A DNA stretch of 64,000 nucleotides, taken from assembly GCA_949317995.1 (NCBI GenBank), contig OX439036.1, positions 29,148,354-29,212,353 of the forward strand, given 5' to 3'. Both the position numbers and the translations under genes were made by a program. Positions 25,401 through 36,990 of the stretch are shown one piece after another (within the stretch, counting starts at the first letter, position 1; each line of letters begins with the position of its first letter). This DNA comes from Acholoe squamosa (lineage: Eukaryota > Annelida > Polychaeta > Phyllodocida > Polynoidae). Under the pieces are notes generated by a model. The model made no database searches. It was not told where the DNA came from and saw only the letters and a program-made list of their open reading frames with translations.

Positions 25401-25689
25401 GGGAGATGGTGCAGCCTGGGTGGCCTTATTTCCTTCACACCCTTCCTCCATACTACCCGAGCAGGCCATGACCACATGATGCAGACTTCCTCCTAGTACC
25501 AGTAATTGATATTGGTAGCGCATGACGCAGTGTCTTTGACAATAATCTGCATCATGGTGAGAAGCATATGGCACCATGCGCTGGTTCCATCTGCACAGTT
25601 AGTTACAAAATATAGGTTCTGGGATATCAAGATATTTTTGTACCTACCCCAAAGAGTAAAGGGGTTTGAGAAATAATAGAAAAGGGATG
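22441..25689. other. Non-coding stretch
   Basis: Several minus-strand open frames of 80-144 codons occur (22744-23178, 23958-24239, 24425-24703, 24912-25319). None resembles a known protein and I cannot support them as genes. CCCCGCCCCCAGGT is doubled near 24535. Confidence 0.5.
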
Positions 25690-25760
25690 GGTGTCGACGA
25701 AGGAAGAGAGATGTGAGACAGGGAAGGAGAGGAAGGAGAGAGAGGAGGAGTAGAGGGTTG
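25690..25760. repeat. Purine-rich (GA/GGA) tract
   Basis: The plus strand is almost all A and G here, in AGGAAGGAGAG-type words. Such tracts can form triplex structures; no gene is visible. Confidence 0.7.
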
Positions 25761-27564
25761 TTGCAGAAAGGATGGACACGGAGGTGGCATATATTTAGGG
25801 TTTACAGGGGACCTAGACGCTGAGGGCTGTTGTCATATGGGCTATGCACCAGAGTCATGACAAGCCCCAACAGGTTTTCTCCCAAGATAAGGACTACCGG
25901 GTAGTGTTGGGGGTTCGGTGTGGATGTGGGTGGCGTTGTGCTTGGGGGATGGTTGTGTATTGGGTGTACACCGACCTGTCTTGGGTGTAGTATAAAACAT
26001 ACAATCTAACCGTTACACTGTTGTCTGAACTAATTGGAAATTTGCTAAGACCATCTGGCACCCTCTTCTATGCCAGGTCAGCGCAGATGAGGCCGAATAG
26101 AGATGGGATAGTTTTCAGAAAAGCTCTTGAAAATTGTGCCAACGGCAATATTTATTTTATACCTGCAATCGTAGTGTTATAAAGTATGTGACAGACAGAC
26201 CAACGGTCACTATAAAAAGACTATATTCTACGAAGAAAGAGCTGAATATTTGGATAGTAGTGATAAGTAGATATGTCTGCAGTGACTCTGAGGTCGATTC
26301 CATATGTTGGATTATGGAAATAGCAGGGGAGTCAAGTGGAGGCCAACTACCCTGTCTGTATCTTGGCTGTCAGAAAGACGACCAGCAGGGCAGTGGAGGG
26401 CTATACAGCAGGGAGAGCTATGTGCAACTAACCACAGAATCCAGGCCCGAAACTGAGCCTATATGTCAACAGGAAAAGGTCTACCCTCCTATTCCTCACT
26501 ACCTACATCTACCGTCTGTCTGATAGATTCATGGTGTACATGGGGAAGGCGTTCTTGTACTTATAGAATTGTACAGGTAAGCATCCATGAACATAGTGGA
26601 CGCTTAAGGCTAATACAGAGTCTGAATTTCACTGACCGTGGAAAATCCCTCCATCCTCTCCTCCAACATCCCCTTTTCAGGAGTCAGGAGGACAGAAACT
26701 AGTGTCTATGCTAGCTAAAAATAGTCCTGCATGTTGGGGCAAGTATCCAAGCAAAATAAGGCCCAACAGTGGAGGCCCCTCTCAAGGGGTTAATCCCAGT
26801 AGAAGTTATAATCTAAAGTTCCCAACATGTTTTAACAAATACTTTGACAAGTTTAAGTGGTGGGCACGGACGCCTAATCCCAATATTGAAGAGGTTCTGA
26901 TCTGAGTATAATTGACCTAATCTTGTATTATGTCAGGTTTGTTTAGACAACCACCTCCCGAGTGTCATTCAGCAGCACTGAGTCAGAAAGTAGCTCGTTT
27001 CAAAGCCTCTACAACACAGCTACCATTATTCTCTGCAATGTTTGAATGTCAGCAAAGGGACTTTGAAGCTTACTTCAATGGCTGGTATATCCCCTCACTC
27101 ACACCAACATACATTTCTCTATACAGTCTTTCACATATAGTCGCTCACTTGTTGGACTGTTGTTTCTACTACACACAGGACCTTTGGATGGTGAATTGGC
27201 TCATTCAGTTTAGGGGTTTGCTCGGCCATCGTTACTTCAGTAGGATTGATGTATTGTCCTTGTGTTTGCCATCACACCCGGCATCACACATCACAGTCCC
27301 AGCAGTACAATAATACACAACAGACAATTCTCAACCTCCCTACATATACATTTCCTTCACACACCATTCAACGCCCGGAGGTGAATTTAACAGGAAGAAT
27401 GCTAAATACTAGGTGTAAAAATAACCCTAATTGTCACAACGTATCCGGCTACCTTATCGCCCACCATCAGGCCAAGACTAACCAAAATGGGTACAGTCCA
27501 AAGGGGTATTTCCAAAGGTCCATATACCTCACGGGGATTACAAAGACACAGTGACGAAACCTAT
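25761..27564. other. Non-coding stretch
   Basis: Plus-strand frames of 127-129 codons at 26134-26523 and 26930-27313 have no recognisable motif. Confidence 0.5.
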
Positions 27565-27586
27565 CACCGTAATTCGAATTACGGTG
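27565..27586. repeat. Perfect 22-bp palindrome
   Basis: CACCGTAATTC is followed directly by its exact complement GAATTACGGTG. A related AATTCGAATA occurs at about 27803. It may be the joined ends of an excised or decayed inverted-repeat element. Confidence 0.85.
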
Positions 27587-28913
27587 TTTCAAGATGGCAA
27601 CAGGTCATTTTGTAAAGAAAATGAAAGTGTGTTACCTTAAAAGTGCTGAATTCTTAAAGGATTGTGGGCATGAAGTCAAGAAAATAAGATTTTTACTTTG
27701 ATATTTACATGTTTCTGGGCATTTTTTCTCTTGGGGTGGGCAAGTATGTTTTGTCGAGGAGGGACATTAAATTTTGGGCTAGTTGAATCTGGGGTTATCG
27801 CCACAATTCGAATAGCATGTGTAGGAGCCTGGCATAGGTTATGAGTCATCGGGGGTTCCTCCGGGGGAGCTGGCCCATCCAGCAGGGATCAAGGATCTGA
27901 TGCTGGTAAGGGGATCCTATGGGCGCAGCCACAGCTATGTGGCCCCCAGCTAGGACGACTCCTAATGTATATACATGTATGTGGGTCTAGATGTGTTATT
28001 ATGGCGACTGGCCAGAGCACCGCATGCACTCTACATTTCATGTAGTCACTCCAGGGACGCCCTCCATGTAAATTGTACCAGGGACCAAAGTTATATATGT
28101 GCGTTATGATAATATATAGTAAATGCATACTGGAACATCTTAAGAATAGAATGCATTCTGAACATTTTGGCAAAGATAGGTACACATGCACTACCTGTAT
28201 TATAGTCCTGCTTGGATCTGACAGATAAGTTAACTCATAGATATAACAAAGACCCATAACAGGATGATGGGGAGAATTATACTTTATATCGTCGGTCTGA
28301 CGTCAATTTGGCAAGCCCTTAGAGTGAGTGTAGGAGAGAACGTCGTATTAAATATTTGGGACACCACCACAAAGAATAGGAGCGGTTTAGCTGGTGTCAG
28401 CCACAGGTAGTTAAAGTAATAGATGTCTAACGCCACATTGACAACGTGAGAAAACTACATCGAGTATATTGATAGATGAATGTGTCAATGTCCCGGAAGC
28501 CCGTGTCAGCCATAGGTCTAGTTTGGGAACAACTTGAAGAAATTACCTGTAAAATGTGAGCTCCCTCATTCAGTCTATTATTCGAGGCTGGACTTCTGAT
28601 CAGTAGGGGTAAACCTACACTACAAGATATCATCAAATGGGCTATTGTATTTAGTCCCACGCCTTAGATATATCTGGTTGCCTATATTAACATTAGCTAA
28701 ACTAAAGAAGTTTTAAACATACAACATAGAATCTGTTTCTGAGGTAGGCTTACATCGGGGCTACATGAGGTGAAAGTGCCGAAGACCGAATGCCCCCCCC
28801 CCCTCCTCCCACCACTAATCTAGACAGAGCTGTTCATCCCTGGCTCCAGTCTCCCATGGAGGAACAACTGTGTACGTTATATACCTAGCTTCTACCCATA
28901 GAAGATTCAAAGA
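27587..28913. other. Non-coding stretch
   Basis: Unique sequence with an 11-base C run at 28793-28803. Nothing recognised. Confidence 0.6.
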
Positions 28914-28946
28914 TTTAACGTGTGATATATATCACATATGGCCCAG
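28914..28946. repeat. Short dispersed module (AACGTGTGATATATA…CATATGGCCCA), copy 1
   Basis: About 31 bp here match 53294-53324 with one mismatch. In both places a copy of the 297-bp hairpin-ended repeat follows on the same side, at different distances. The module contains a small palindrome (GTGATATATATCAC). Confidence 0.75.
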
Positions 28947-29122
28947 GGTCTACTACCCCCCCCCCCAATATAAAAATTGGGCATTGTGCATTGAAGCACA
29001 GAAGGCCTGTAGGGTCACAGGAATCAGCACTTGCGAAATATTGACTAATTACTTACAAATAGACTATTATCTATACATGTACTGACACCAGTCTGGCATA
29101 ATCTTCTCTTACTAAACCCCTT

Positions 29123-29231
29123 GGACCGCTGGCCCCCTGGTGTGCTGGCCCCCCGGACACCTGGCCCCCGGACACTTGGCCCCCTGGAGACCTAGCCCCT
29201 GGACACCTGGCCCCCTGGACACCTAGCCCCC
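29123..29231. repeat. CCTGGACAC-type minisatellite
   Basis: Roughly seven imperfect 14-16 bp units of the form CTGGCCCCCTGGACAC run in tandem. It lies 140 bp before the hairpin-ended repeat at 29370. The downstream copy of that repeat at 53 kb lacks it. Confidence 0.85.
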
Positions 29232-29369
29232 ACAAAAAACTTTATCCTTAGCATGCTTAGTTTATCGCTCAGTCCCCAATGTGTTATGTGTATAGCTTGG
29301 ACACTGTAAACATTGCCTGCTGAAAAAAAGTGTCTCACTTGGTGATTACCCATAGGACTCCATGTGCTA

Positions 29370-29666
29370 ATTTCATCGCCAAAATCTATCTGACCCATAG
29401 ACCCAATGGTTAAAGAACTTGTAGTTAGTATAGCTCCCAAAAACATGATGTAAGTACAGCAGCTTTTTTCGTAGAGAAAGACAACACTCACCATAAAGGA
29501 CAAAATGTTGTCTGATAGATGAGATTTGAAACTTTCTTTTGGCTTTTGAAAAATGTGTAAACTAACAGTATATCACTGAATGATTACACCCTAAAGTTGG
29601 TGATTACAAATTTGTGGATCTGACTGAAAACCCGGCTCCAATAGCCCAGGGGATACCCTGGGCCAA
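29370..29666. mobile_element. 297-bp dispersed repeat ending in a hairpin, copy 1
   Basis: This segment recurs at 53492-53788 at the same length, with eight substitutions by my count (about 97% identity) and no indels. Both copies start at ATTTCATCGCC and stop just after the hairpin GCCCAGGG-GATA-CCCTGGGC followed by CAA. A sharp edge after a hairpin is a feature of Helitron ends, but the CTRR terminus is absent, so the class is open. Minus-strand open frames across it are short and not credible genes. Confidence 0.85.
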
Positions 29667-31069
29667 CAACAATGAAGACCAGATAGAGTAGACAGTTTCA
29701 TCCTACCGTACCAGGACTGGATCCAAAGAACACACACTACAGTGCTCAACTGGATCCTCGTCTGCCCCCCCCCCCACTCCTCACCCTGGTCTTTCTTGAA
29801 ATGCAGGAATCCTTGCATGTTACTTATATGTATTGAGAGGAGACAGGAAGATGTAGAGATTAAGCATGACTTAAATTGCAAATTCTATGGGAGACTCAAG
29901 AAAATAATGTGTGGCCTGGAAAGTAGGTTTTCTATCTCATGAAAATGAATATGTTGTGACCTGTGGCTTTTAATAGAGGGAAGAGAACCTATTGGCCAGT
30001 TATACACACCTTTCACTACCTCGACACAGGCCATCCCTGAAGGCTCTGGTTTAACTGGTCTCGACCTGTCTGCTCCTCTCCCCTCTCTCTCATCATAAAG
30101 GTGTTTTTCACAGTACCTGTGCAGGTTTTTTCTCCCTGACTGTTGGCACAGAGCTGTTGGTATTGAGTTTCGTGATTGGCGGAGGGCATAGTCCTTACAC
30201 AAACATAGCACACAGTTACTGCAGTCTCCTATAGATCGGGATCAAAGTGTATTACAATTGTGAAAAAAGGTAGCATCTAGCTGTTTCCGTCTTATACCCA
30301 AGTGACGAGTATATTCATATAGACAATGGGTCATTTACTATTTGTGTGTGTGTGACCAAGTAGGGCCAAGTATGGCAGTCCTTAACCTTGAAAAGTTTAA
30401 TATATCTTTTCAAACTGAGCTCATCTTATTACTAAGTAAATGTAGACTAGCCGACAATGCAGCTAGATTGAGGTTTACAGCAATAATCCACAAAGGTACA
30501 TTTCCTTCCATGTACTGGAAGGATTCATGACTGATTCAGGCAGGGCGGTATCAGGTGATGACGTACGTGTTTCTCACTTTTCCACAAAGAAGAGCATAAT
30601 CATAAGAAAGTAAAAGAGTACAGGATAACATCCAATATCATATACAACCACCTGTATTACCTTAAAGTATGTTTGTCCAAGTTACCAACTCAATTGCTGT
30701 GTTATTCCACACCCATGTTTAAATCAAAAGTGATCATATTACAAGCTGACTTCTCTTTCCCTTTCTTATCCTACGTAGGGAGGGAGTTCATGTGTCAGTG
30801 GTAATGGGACTGTTTCTGTTTAGACCCATTAGGTAGTGACATCCATGCACACCTCATCCAAGACATGTCTACATACGTGAACTGCCCGGAGTTCCTACCC
30901 CTATAGCTTTATTTTTGAGGGTGGTTTGTCTCCGATAAAGTAATCAGGGTTAAATACATGTAAAGGACGGCAGTAACCATACTCCGTTATAAGGATAGTT
31001 GGATACTGAGTCATTGCAAATCAGTGAACCTTAAATATTATAACCAATCAAATTTGCAATAAAGCATTG
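29667..31069. other. Non-coding stretch
   Basis: Unique sequence with an 11-base C run at 29765-29775. Nothing recognised. Confidence 0.6.
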
Positions 31070-31308
31070 CACTGAAAACCTGGAAGTTCCGAAACTAGTC
31101 AGTGGTGACGATTTTAGGTCGACAATACGTACTACCTGTTGGATGACGACTCTGTTTTGTCAGTATTGTCATACTGATGACTTAGGTCGTCAGGATGACG
31201 ACCTCCAGTCGTCATATTGACCAAGTAAGGTAGTTGTTTAGGTATTGTCAACCTGAGGACCTGAAGTCGTCACCATTGACTAGTTTCGGACCTTCCAGGT
31301 TTTGAGTG
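31070..31308. mobile_element. Foldback MITE with long terminal inverted repeats
   Basis: The 239-bp unit starts CACTGAAAACCTGGAAG, continues CCGAAACTAGTCA and GGTGACGA, and ends in the near-exact complement, giving inverted arms of over 40 bp. The centre is itself palindromic (AGGTCGTCA, GGA, TGACGACCT) and full of GTCGTCA/TGACGAC words. Both flanks show TG but I see no clear target duplication. A truncated relative lies at 53325-53491. Confidence 0.85.
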
Positions 31309-31866
31309 TGCTGGGTGTTTCTGTTTGTATTCCCCGTGTAAATAGACCGCCACTACTCATAAAAGTCGATGTTCTTGGCCTTGTTAATACAATTACAGTT
31401 TTTTACCCCTAGTTTAAAAACTGGAGCAGATCATAGAGAGGCTGAGTGACACCTTTGTTGGCAAACCAGACAGACACCAATGGGAAACATGTGGGTCTTC
31501 AATGCACTATAACCCAGAGTGGTCTGCGACCTCAGAGCAGCCCTGGAGATCCCTAAGTGCCTAGGACAACTAAGAGGCATAGCTGACCTGTAGACATTGG
31601 CTTGTAGTGTCTTCTGCCGAGGTGATGTATGGAGTCTGGCTGAGTGGAACGTATTATAAGTACTCTTGTTAGTTATGTGAGGCTGTAACATCCCCTCTGG
31701 ATACATATCAGCCTATACATGTGACACTTTCATCAGAGAAGATTGGGACAATACCAGAGAGTTTTCCCCTTATCGCATTCCGTAACCCCATTACTTTTGA
31801 ATAATAAGAATTATAAGAAAAGGAAAGAAAAATATCTGACCAAACTAACCTAGATTTTCCTTGTAG

Positions 31867-31988
31867 CCTGGGTCATACCTTCTTTTGGCATCGCGGATGT
31901 GTCGTTACATTATTGACCCCTCTCCCCTCACCAACCCCATTCACCTGGACAACCCTAAGCCAGGCTTTATACCAAGAGATAGTGAGAG
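31867..31988 (+). CDS. Candidate internal exon, unknown product
   Basis: A 122-bp segment follows a good acceptor (gattttccttgtag) and ends at a modest donor (GAGAG|gtgaaa). The first frame is open throughout, starting PGSYLLLASRMCRYIIDPSP and ending KPGFIPRDSE. A second frame is open too, so reading frame cannot be fixed. No motif is recognised. Chance open frames of this length are not rare; the acceptor is the main support. Confidence 0.2.
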
Positions 31989-34900
31989 GTGAAATTATCA
32001 TATCACCTGTATGATCTCACATCTTGCACCAAATACTACAGATCCACATATCCAACGTAATAGATGCAGTAGAAAACCCATAGAGATGTGATGGGTCACC
32101 AGATTATCGGTTATGTTAAAGGAAGGACTAAAAAGATGGGCAGGATGGCCCACACTATATCCAACCAAGACAGCTCAGCATACCGAGATGATATGCGACC
32201 ATGATATATTTTGTAAAATCGATACTGGGAGTTCCTTGGGAGGTGTCGGGAAGCAGCAAAGGAGTCTGTATACATGTAAACATGATCGTGTCCCCCCTTA
32301 TACTAGTATACTTCTTAACACCCTCCTCCTGGAGACATGAACATATGACAAGGAGCCTGTTAACTATTTTAATTGGAGATGAATAGCTCTCTGAAGTTCT
32401 TCGTTTAGGTGGCCATAGGACACATATGCTAAGTAGGCCATGTCTGTAGGCTGCTAAGTTGAGGTGACATGGCTTCCAAGTCCCATATAGCACATATGTT
32501 ACTATCCTTAAGAATCTGAGCACAGCTGATCCGGACCCATCTCCACCTCCTCCCCAAGGGCGTCACGCTATGTTAAAATGACCTTTACAACTACCGATGC
32601 TGCTGCCCCCCCTTTCCTTTTTTCATTGACTATCTGACTAGGCAATGAGATAGCAGGGGATCCCTGCTCAAGTCTTCTTTTATAGTTATGTGAGATTGTT
32701 TTCTGAGGTTGTTTATCAATCCTGGATCAGTGCAGATGAGTTTCAGTGGGTCAAGACACATGGTAAGCATGCGTGTCAATAAACAACTAGGTCGGAGTTT
32801 CTTGATATGCTAGAGAGGAGACAGACATATATAATAAGACTATTATAAGAACAACAAAGGTGATGGTGCGATATCTTTGATTTCCCCCATGCACATTCGA
32901 GCCTCGTCCTATAGATGGTGCAGACATTATTTTCTCTCAGAACTTTCCATAAGTAGAGACTGGGTTGTCGTGACCATATATGCCTAGCACAAAAGCTACA
33001 CTCAATAGCCTAATATGCTTTTTCGTTAAAGCCTGTCTAAGCCTTTACGCTGACCAGCTGCAATCATGTCTGCGACAATGCAGTTGGAAGGGCAAGGACG
33101 TCTGCGTGGACTGATACCTAAACCCAAAAAGCTTTTTTCTTTTTTTTTTATCTATACAGACACGTTGGCCTGTATTGATCTTAACTTCTAAATGCAATGT
33201 CAGGTTAACAGTAACCACCCAAATTTGAGGTCTTGAATGACACACAAAATAATTTTGCATAGCGAGGAAAACTGTTTAATCATAGCAATAGCAATAATAT
33301 GGCAAGAAAGCTCACTTCGCATTTACATACCCTACCCAGCATATCTCCTAAACAGTAATATGATCAGATGTATACAGGATCTTTTCCTGTTCCATAAAGC
33401 TCAGAGTGGTAGAACTTCTTTACATTGGTGTAGGTATACACTACTAAGTAAGAAGAAGAATGAGGCTGCTGTCCCCATCTAAGTGCTAAAACAAAGTGGT
33501 ATATATTTTGGCAGGCTGTGGTGGAGTCTAAGTATCATGGCAGGCTTCCAGAATGAACTAGAGTCTTGTGCTCAGCCCTCCTGGCCACAGTCTCACATTT
33601 CATCAGGGGGTCTACCCATGATCCAAAAGACCTGCAAACTCCTCCATACTATAAACCTGGCGCTAGGGAAAAAAAGTAGACGGAAAATTCTTCAGAGTTG
33701 TGTTCCTACTGGTATGATAAAGAGACGACTGTTTATTCTTAATAAAGTTGCTGCTACTTGGAAAAGGAATAAATTGTACACTGGTGGTATTGATCGATGG
33801 CTTTACCTGCTGTGCAGCTGCGTGCTATCATGTATGTTTAAAGCGTCAAATGTCTGTATATCACATATTCATATTGGCCATGCGTCTGAGGGGTCTTTGG
33901 AGCATGCAAGAACTAACATAACATCTATGAGCCGCAACAATACACCCATTGTGACATGTATAGTCCGGGCTGTGCACTACTAATATGAAGACATGACCTA
34001 TAGTGTGGTAAAGGGGAGAAGGTGGGGAGGGAGAGAACAACCTGGATCCTCAGTAAATCTTTGATCTTTCTCTAACCTGTGTGAATTCTCCAAGTGGTTG
34101 GTATACCTCGCCTGAACGCCAACAATAACCCCCGTTTATCTAAATATACGACCCGCACCCTTCTGTTTGCATTTCAACCATACTGTATCTTCTACTTGGG
34201 TTTATGGCCTAGAAAACTCTTAACCCCTTTCTCCATCCCCTCGTCCCTCCTACTTTTGGGAAGCAGGGATCCATTTGTGACTGGTTTGTGTGCACTTTAA
34301 AACAAACACGGCAACTGGGCTCCATAAATATTGGCAGGACAGACAAGCCGTTGCCATACATACACCTCTAAACTCCCTCACATGTCATGAATATTCAGGG
34401 CCACAACGAAATTCCCGACAGCCTTTGCCGACTCATAAAGGTGATTTACATGGGGAGTATGACAATGGAGAGGAGACACGGAGCGGAGTAGACAGTCGTC
34501 TTATTCTATCTAGTGGACACAATGATATATCACTCCGGCTATAATAACTATAGTAACCGAGAAGGTCACTGACCAACACATCATTAAATCATGCTCGATT
34601 GAGTCAAGGGAGGGCCTGGGCGTGTTCAAAGGGGCATCTCAGTGAGTCAGTTTTGTCAACATACATTTACCTGCAGGCTAACAACACAATAGTCACCATT
34701 AGCCTCTAGCTGGGTGCTTCAGTCTGTAGGGTCGTCAACCTACATAAACCTTGTACAGAGAGGGCCTGAGGTCAAACAGGCCTTGACCGTTACTTGGATG
34801 TAGGACAGACAACCCAGGTTTGCAGAACATTGTTGGCTAGATTGTTGAGGGTTGGTCTCTAGGAAATAAATGATGCTTTGGATCTTGAAAATCATCTTCA

Positions 34901-36839
34901 TCGGGTCACTTCTCTCTGCAAATGCACTGTAATGCAGTCCAGGAAACGTTTTGCCACTTACACCTAAAATGATCTGTATTCCTCGTCACTTTTAGTCTGT
35001 GATGTCATTAGGGAGCCTTCCCACTAGACCTATAATGTGAGTTGTTTGAATACGTCTCAGATTCATATGCTAAAAGTGGGAATTGTACAGGGCTTTAGTT
35101 TAGGGCCCTACAGTGTAATAGAGACAGGGACTTCTTTGCCAACCAAGTGCTGGGAGTTGCTGATTTCAAAGCCCATCCCCCACCCACTTTGGGCAACAAG
35201 CAGGGCTGAGTGACTTACTTAGATCCAGGTGGCATGGCTAAGTGTCTGAATGATCAGATATCTCAACTTTCCTCAAACAGCCACCATTAACTCGAACCAA
35301 CAATGGCGGGCTATGGTGTGTATAAATACCACCTATTTGTTAACACAAATCAGCATATATTCTCTTATTTGTGACACCCTAGCTGGACCAACAGCCGCCT
35401 TCTCTAATACCCTTGTCGGAGGTGGCTTCGGTTGGGGCAGGGATTGACCTGCCTGGTCGCCTTAGATGCCCTGCCCCTGAGGCGATCCCTAGGCCTGCGT
35501 CAGTGCCTGCCACTGACAGTCCTCACACCGGCTTCACATTCGGACATTTGAACTCACTTCTCTATGATTAAACATTGACCGGGGCTGGCTGTCTGTAAGG
35601 ACTGCTCTGAGGGCTTATACTACACCACCCACATACCCCCGGGGGACTCCCTGGGCTCCTCTGTTGACTGTCTCTCCCATGGGAAAACACTCTAAGGAGA
35701 TGGTCTTTTAAATCATGGATCACTAAAGGAAAATCGTCTGATTTTCCTAAGTATTCTCCATCAGATGCAAGTTAGTGGTGTAGTAGCATGGTACGTCACT
35801 GCATGATGTAAACGTTTAGACTTATTGGCGAGATGTGCTGCATGGGAGGGAGATGCTTGCGTGTTTTGGTCAAGAATTGTCTAATTGGAGGAAAAACATC
35901 GACATCTTTAATAGTTTTCTCACGTTTTTATAGACCGTAACCATCCGGTCGTCCCTCCCCCACATAAATTCTCAGCCAAATATAGTTAGAGGAAAAGCGA
36001 GTGAAACCGAATAATTAGTATACAGTAAAATTAGCTTCTCTAGGTGTCATGCATGGTTGCATGGGAAAGCTAGGGCCTTGAGTGATCCTTTTTAGTAATG
36101 TGCCATATATTCAGGTATAACAAGAGGGCTTTTTTTTTATTTTCATGGGGTAGGAAATGAAAATACCGTAGAGAGGTCATGAGTGAGGTTGGTGGGTACT
36201 CTGTCAGATGGACATTGCCTGGGGCAGGCGGACATTAGCCAGCAGGCATGAAGGAAGTGGTTGCAGCTGACCACTTCTCTCAGTCCCCATCCCTTGCTCT
36301 CAGCACCCCTTAGTATTTCCATTGAACCCTTTGCCACCCCAAACAAAACTTCTCGTATATGTATTGATCCCTCCACTCCTAATCAAATAGTATTAGCCCA
36401 TTCCATTCTAATGCCTAGCCCACCCATCCGACTCCCTCTTTCCCAATGTGATTCCATTCCAAACCACCCTTGAATTTGTCCATCATCGCCAACCAAGTTA
36501 GGCCTACCTCTCGTTATCTATATCCTTGTGATAGCCATCTACGCAAATTAAGGAAATGTTGTTCTTTGCACAAATTATTTGCCTTTGTGTATATCATAAG
36601 AAAGTCAGCATCAACAGTACATATGACATTATATTATATTACGACACATACAAACAAAGACAATTCAGGGGGTAGATAGCCAGGCAATCTCATGTCACAC
36701 CATGGTTTATATCGTATAATAATATCACTTATCGCGGTATCCCATGGTTTGTTCCGCTATAGATTGTCTGATCGTGGTTTACGTTATATAATATTGAATC
36801 AAATGAAAAAATCTGAAAAAATGTGTCAAAACGATAACT
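31989..36839. other. Non-coding stretch with one long, singly interrupted open frame
   Basis: From 33237 to 33983 one plus-strand frame is open except for one stop at 33480. The peptide (for example GKKSRRKILQSCVPTGMIKR) matches nothing I know and composition is ordinary. No other feature is seen. Confidence 0.45.
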
Positions 36840-36990
36840 TCTTGATTACTTGCTTAACGTAGTCTTCTGATGATTATGCAAATCAAATTAATGCTGCATT
36901 AAGATATCTCCGACTCAAGCCGATTGTGTACATTTGTATCATAATTGCAATGCTCCTTGAAGTGAGATAAGATCAATACACTGGTGTTAC
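36840..36990. promoter_or_regulatory. POU/homeodomain motif-rich segment (candidate enhancer)
   Basis: An exact octamer ATGCAAAT (36876-36883) is followed closely by several ATTA/TAAT cores (CAAATTAATGCTGCATTAA). The segment is AT-rich without simple repeats. This is motif content only; enhancer function is inference. Confidence 0.3.

Noticed and set aside
29370-29666. Calling the hairpin-ended repeat a Helitron
   Set aside because: No TC start, no CTRR end and no A/T insertion context are visible.
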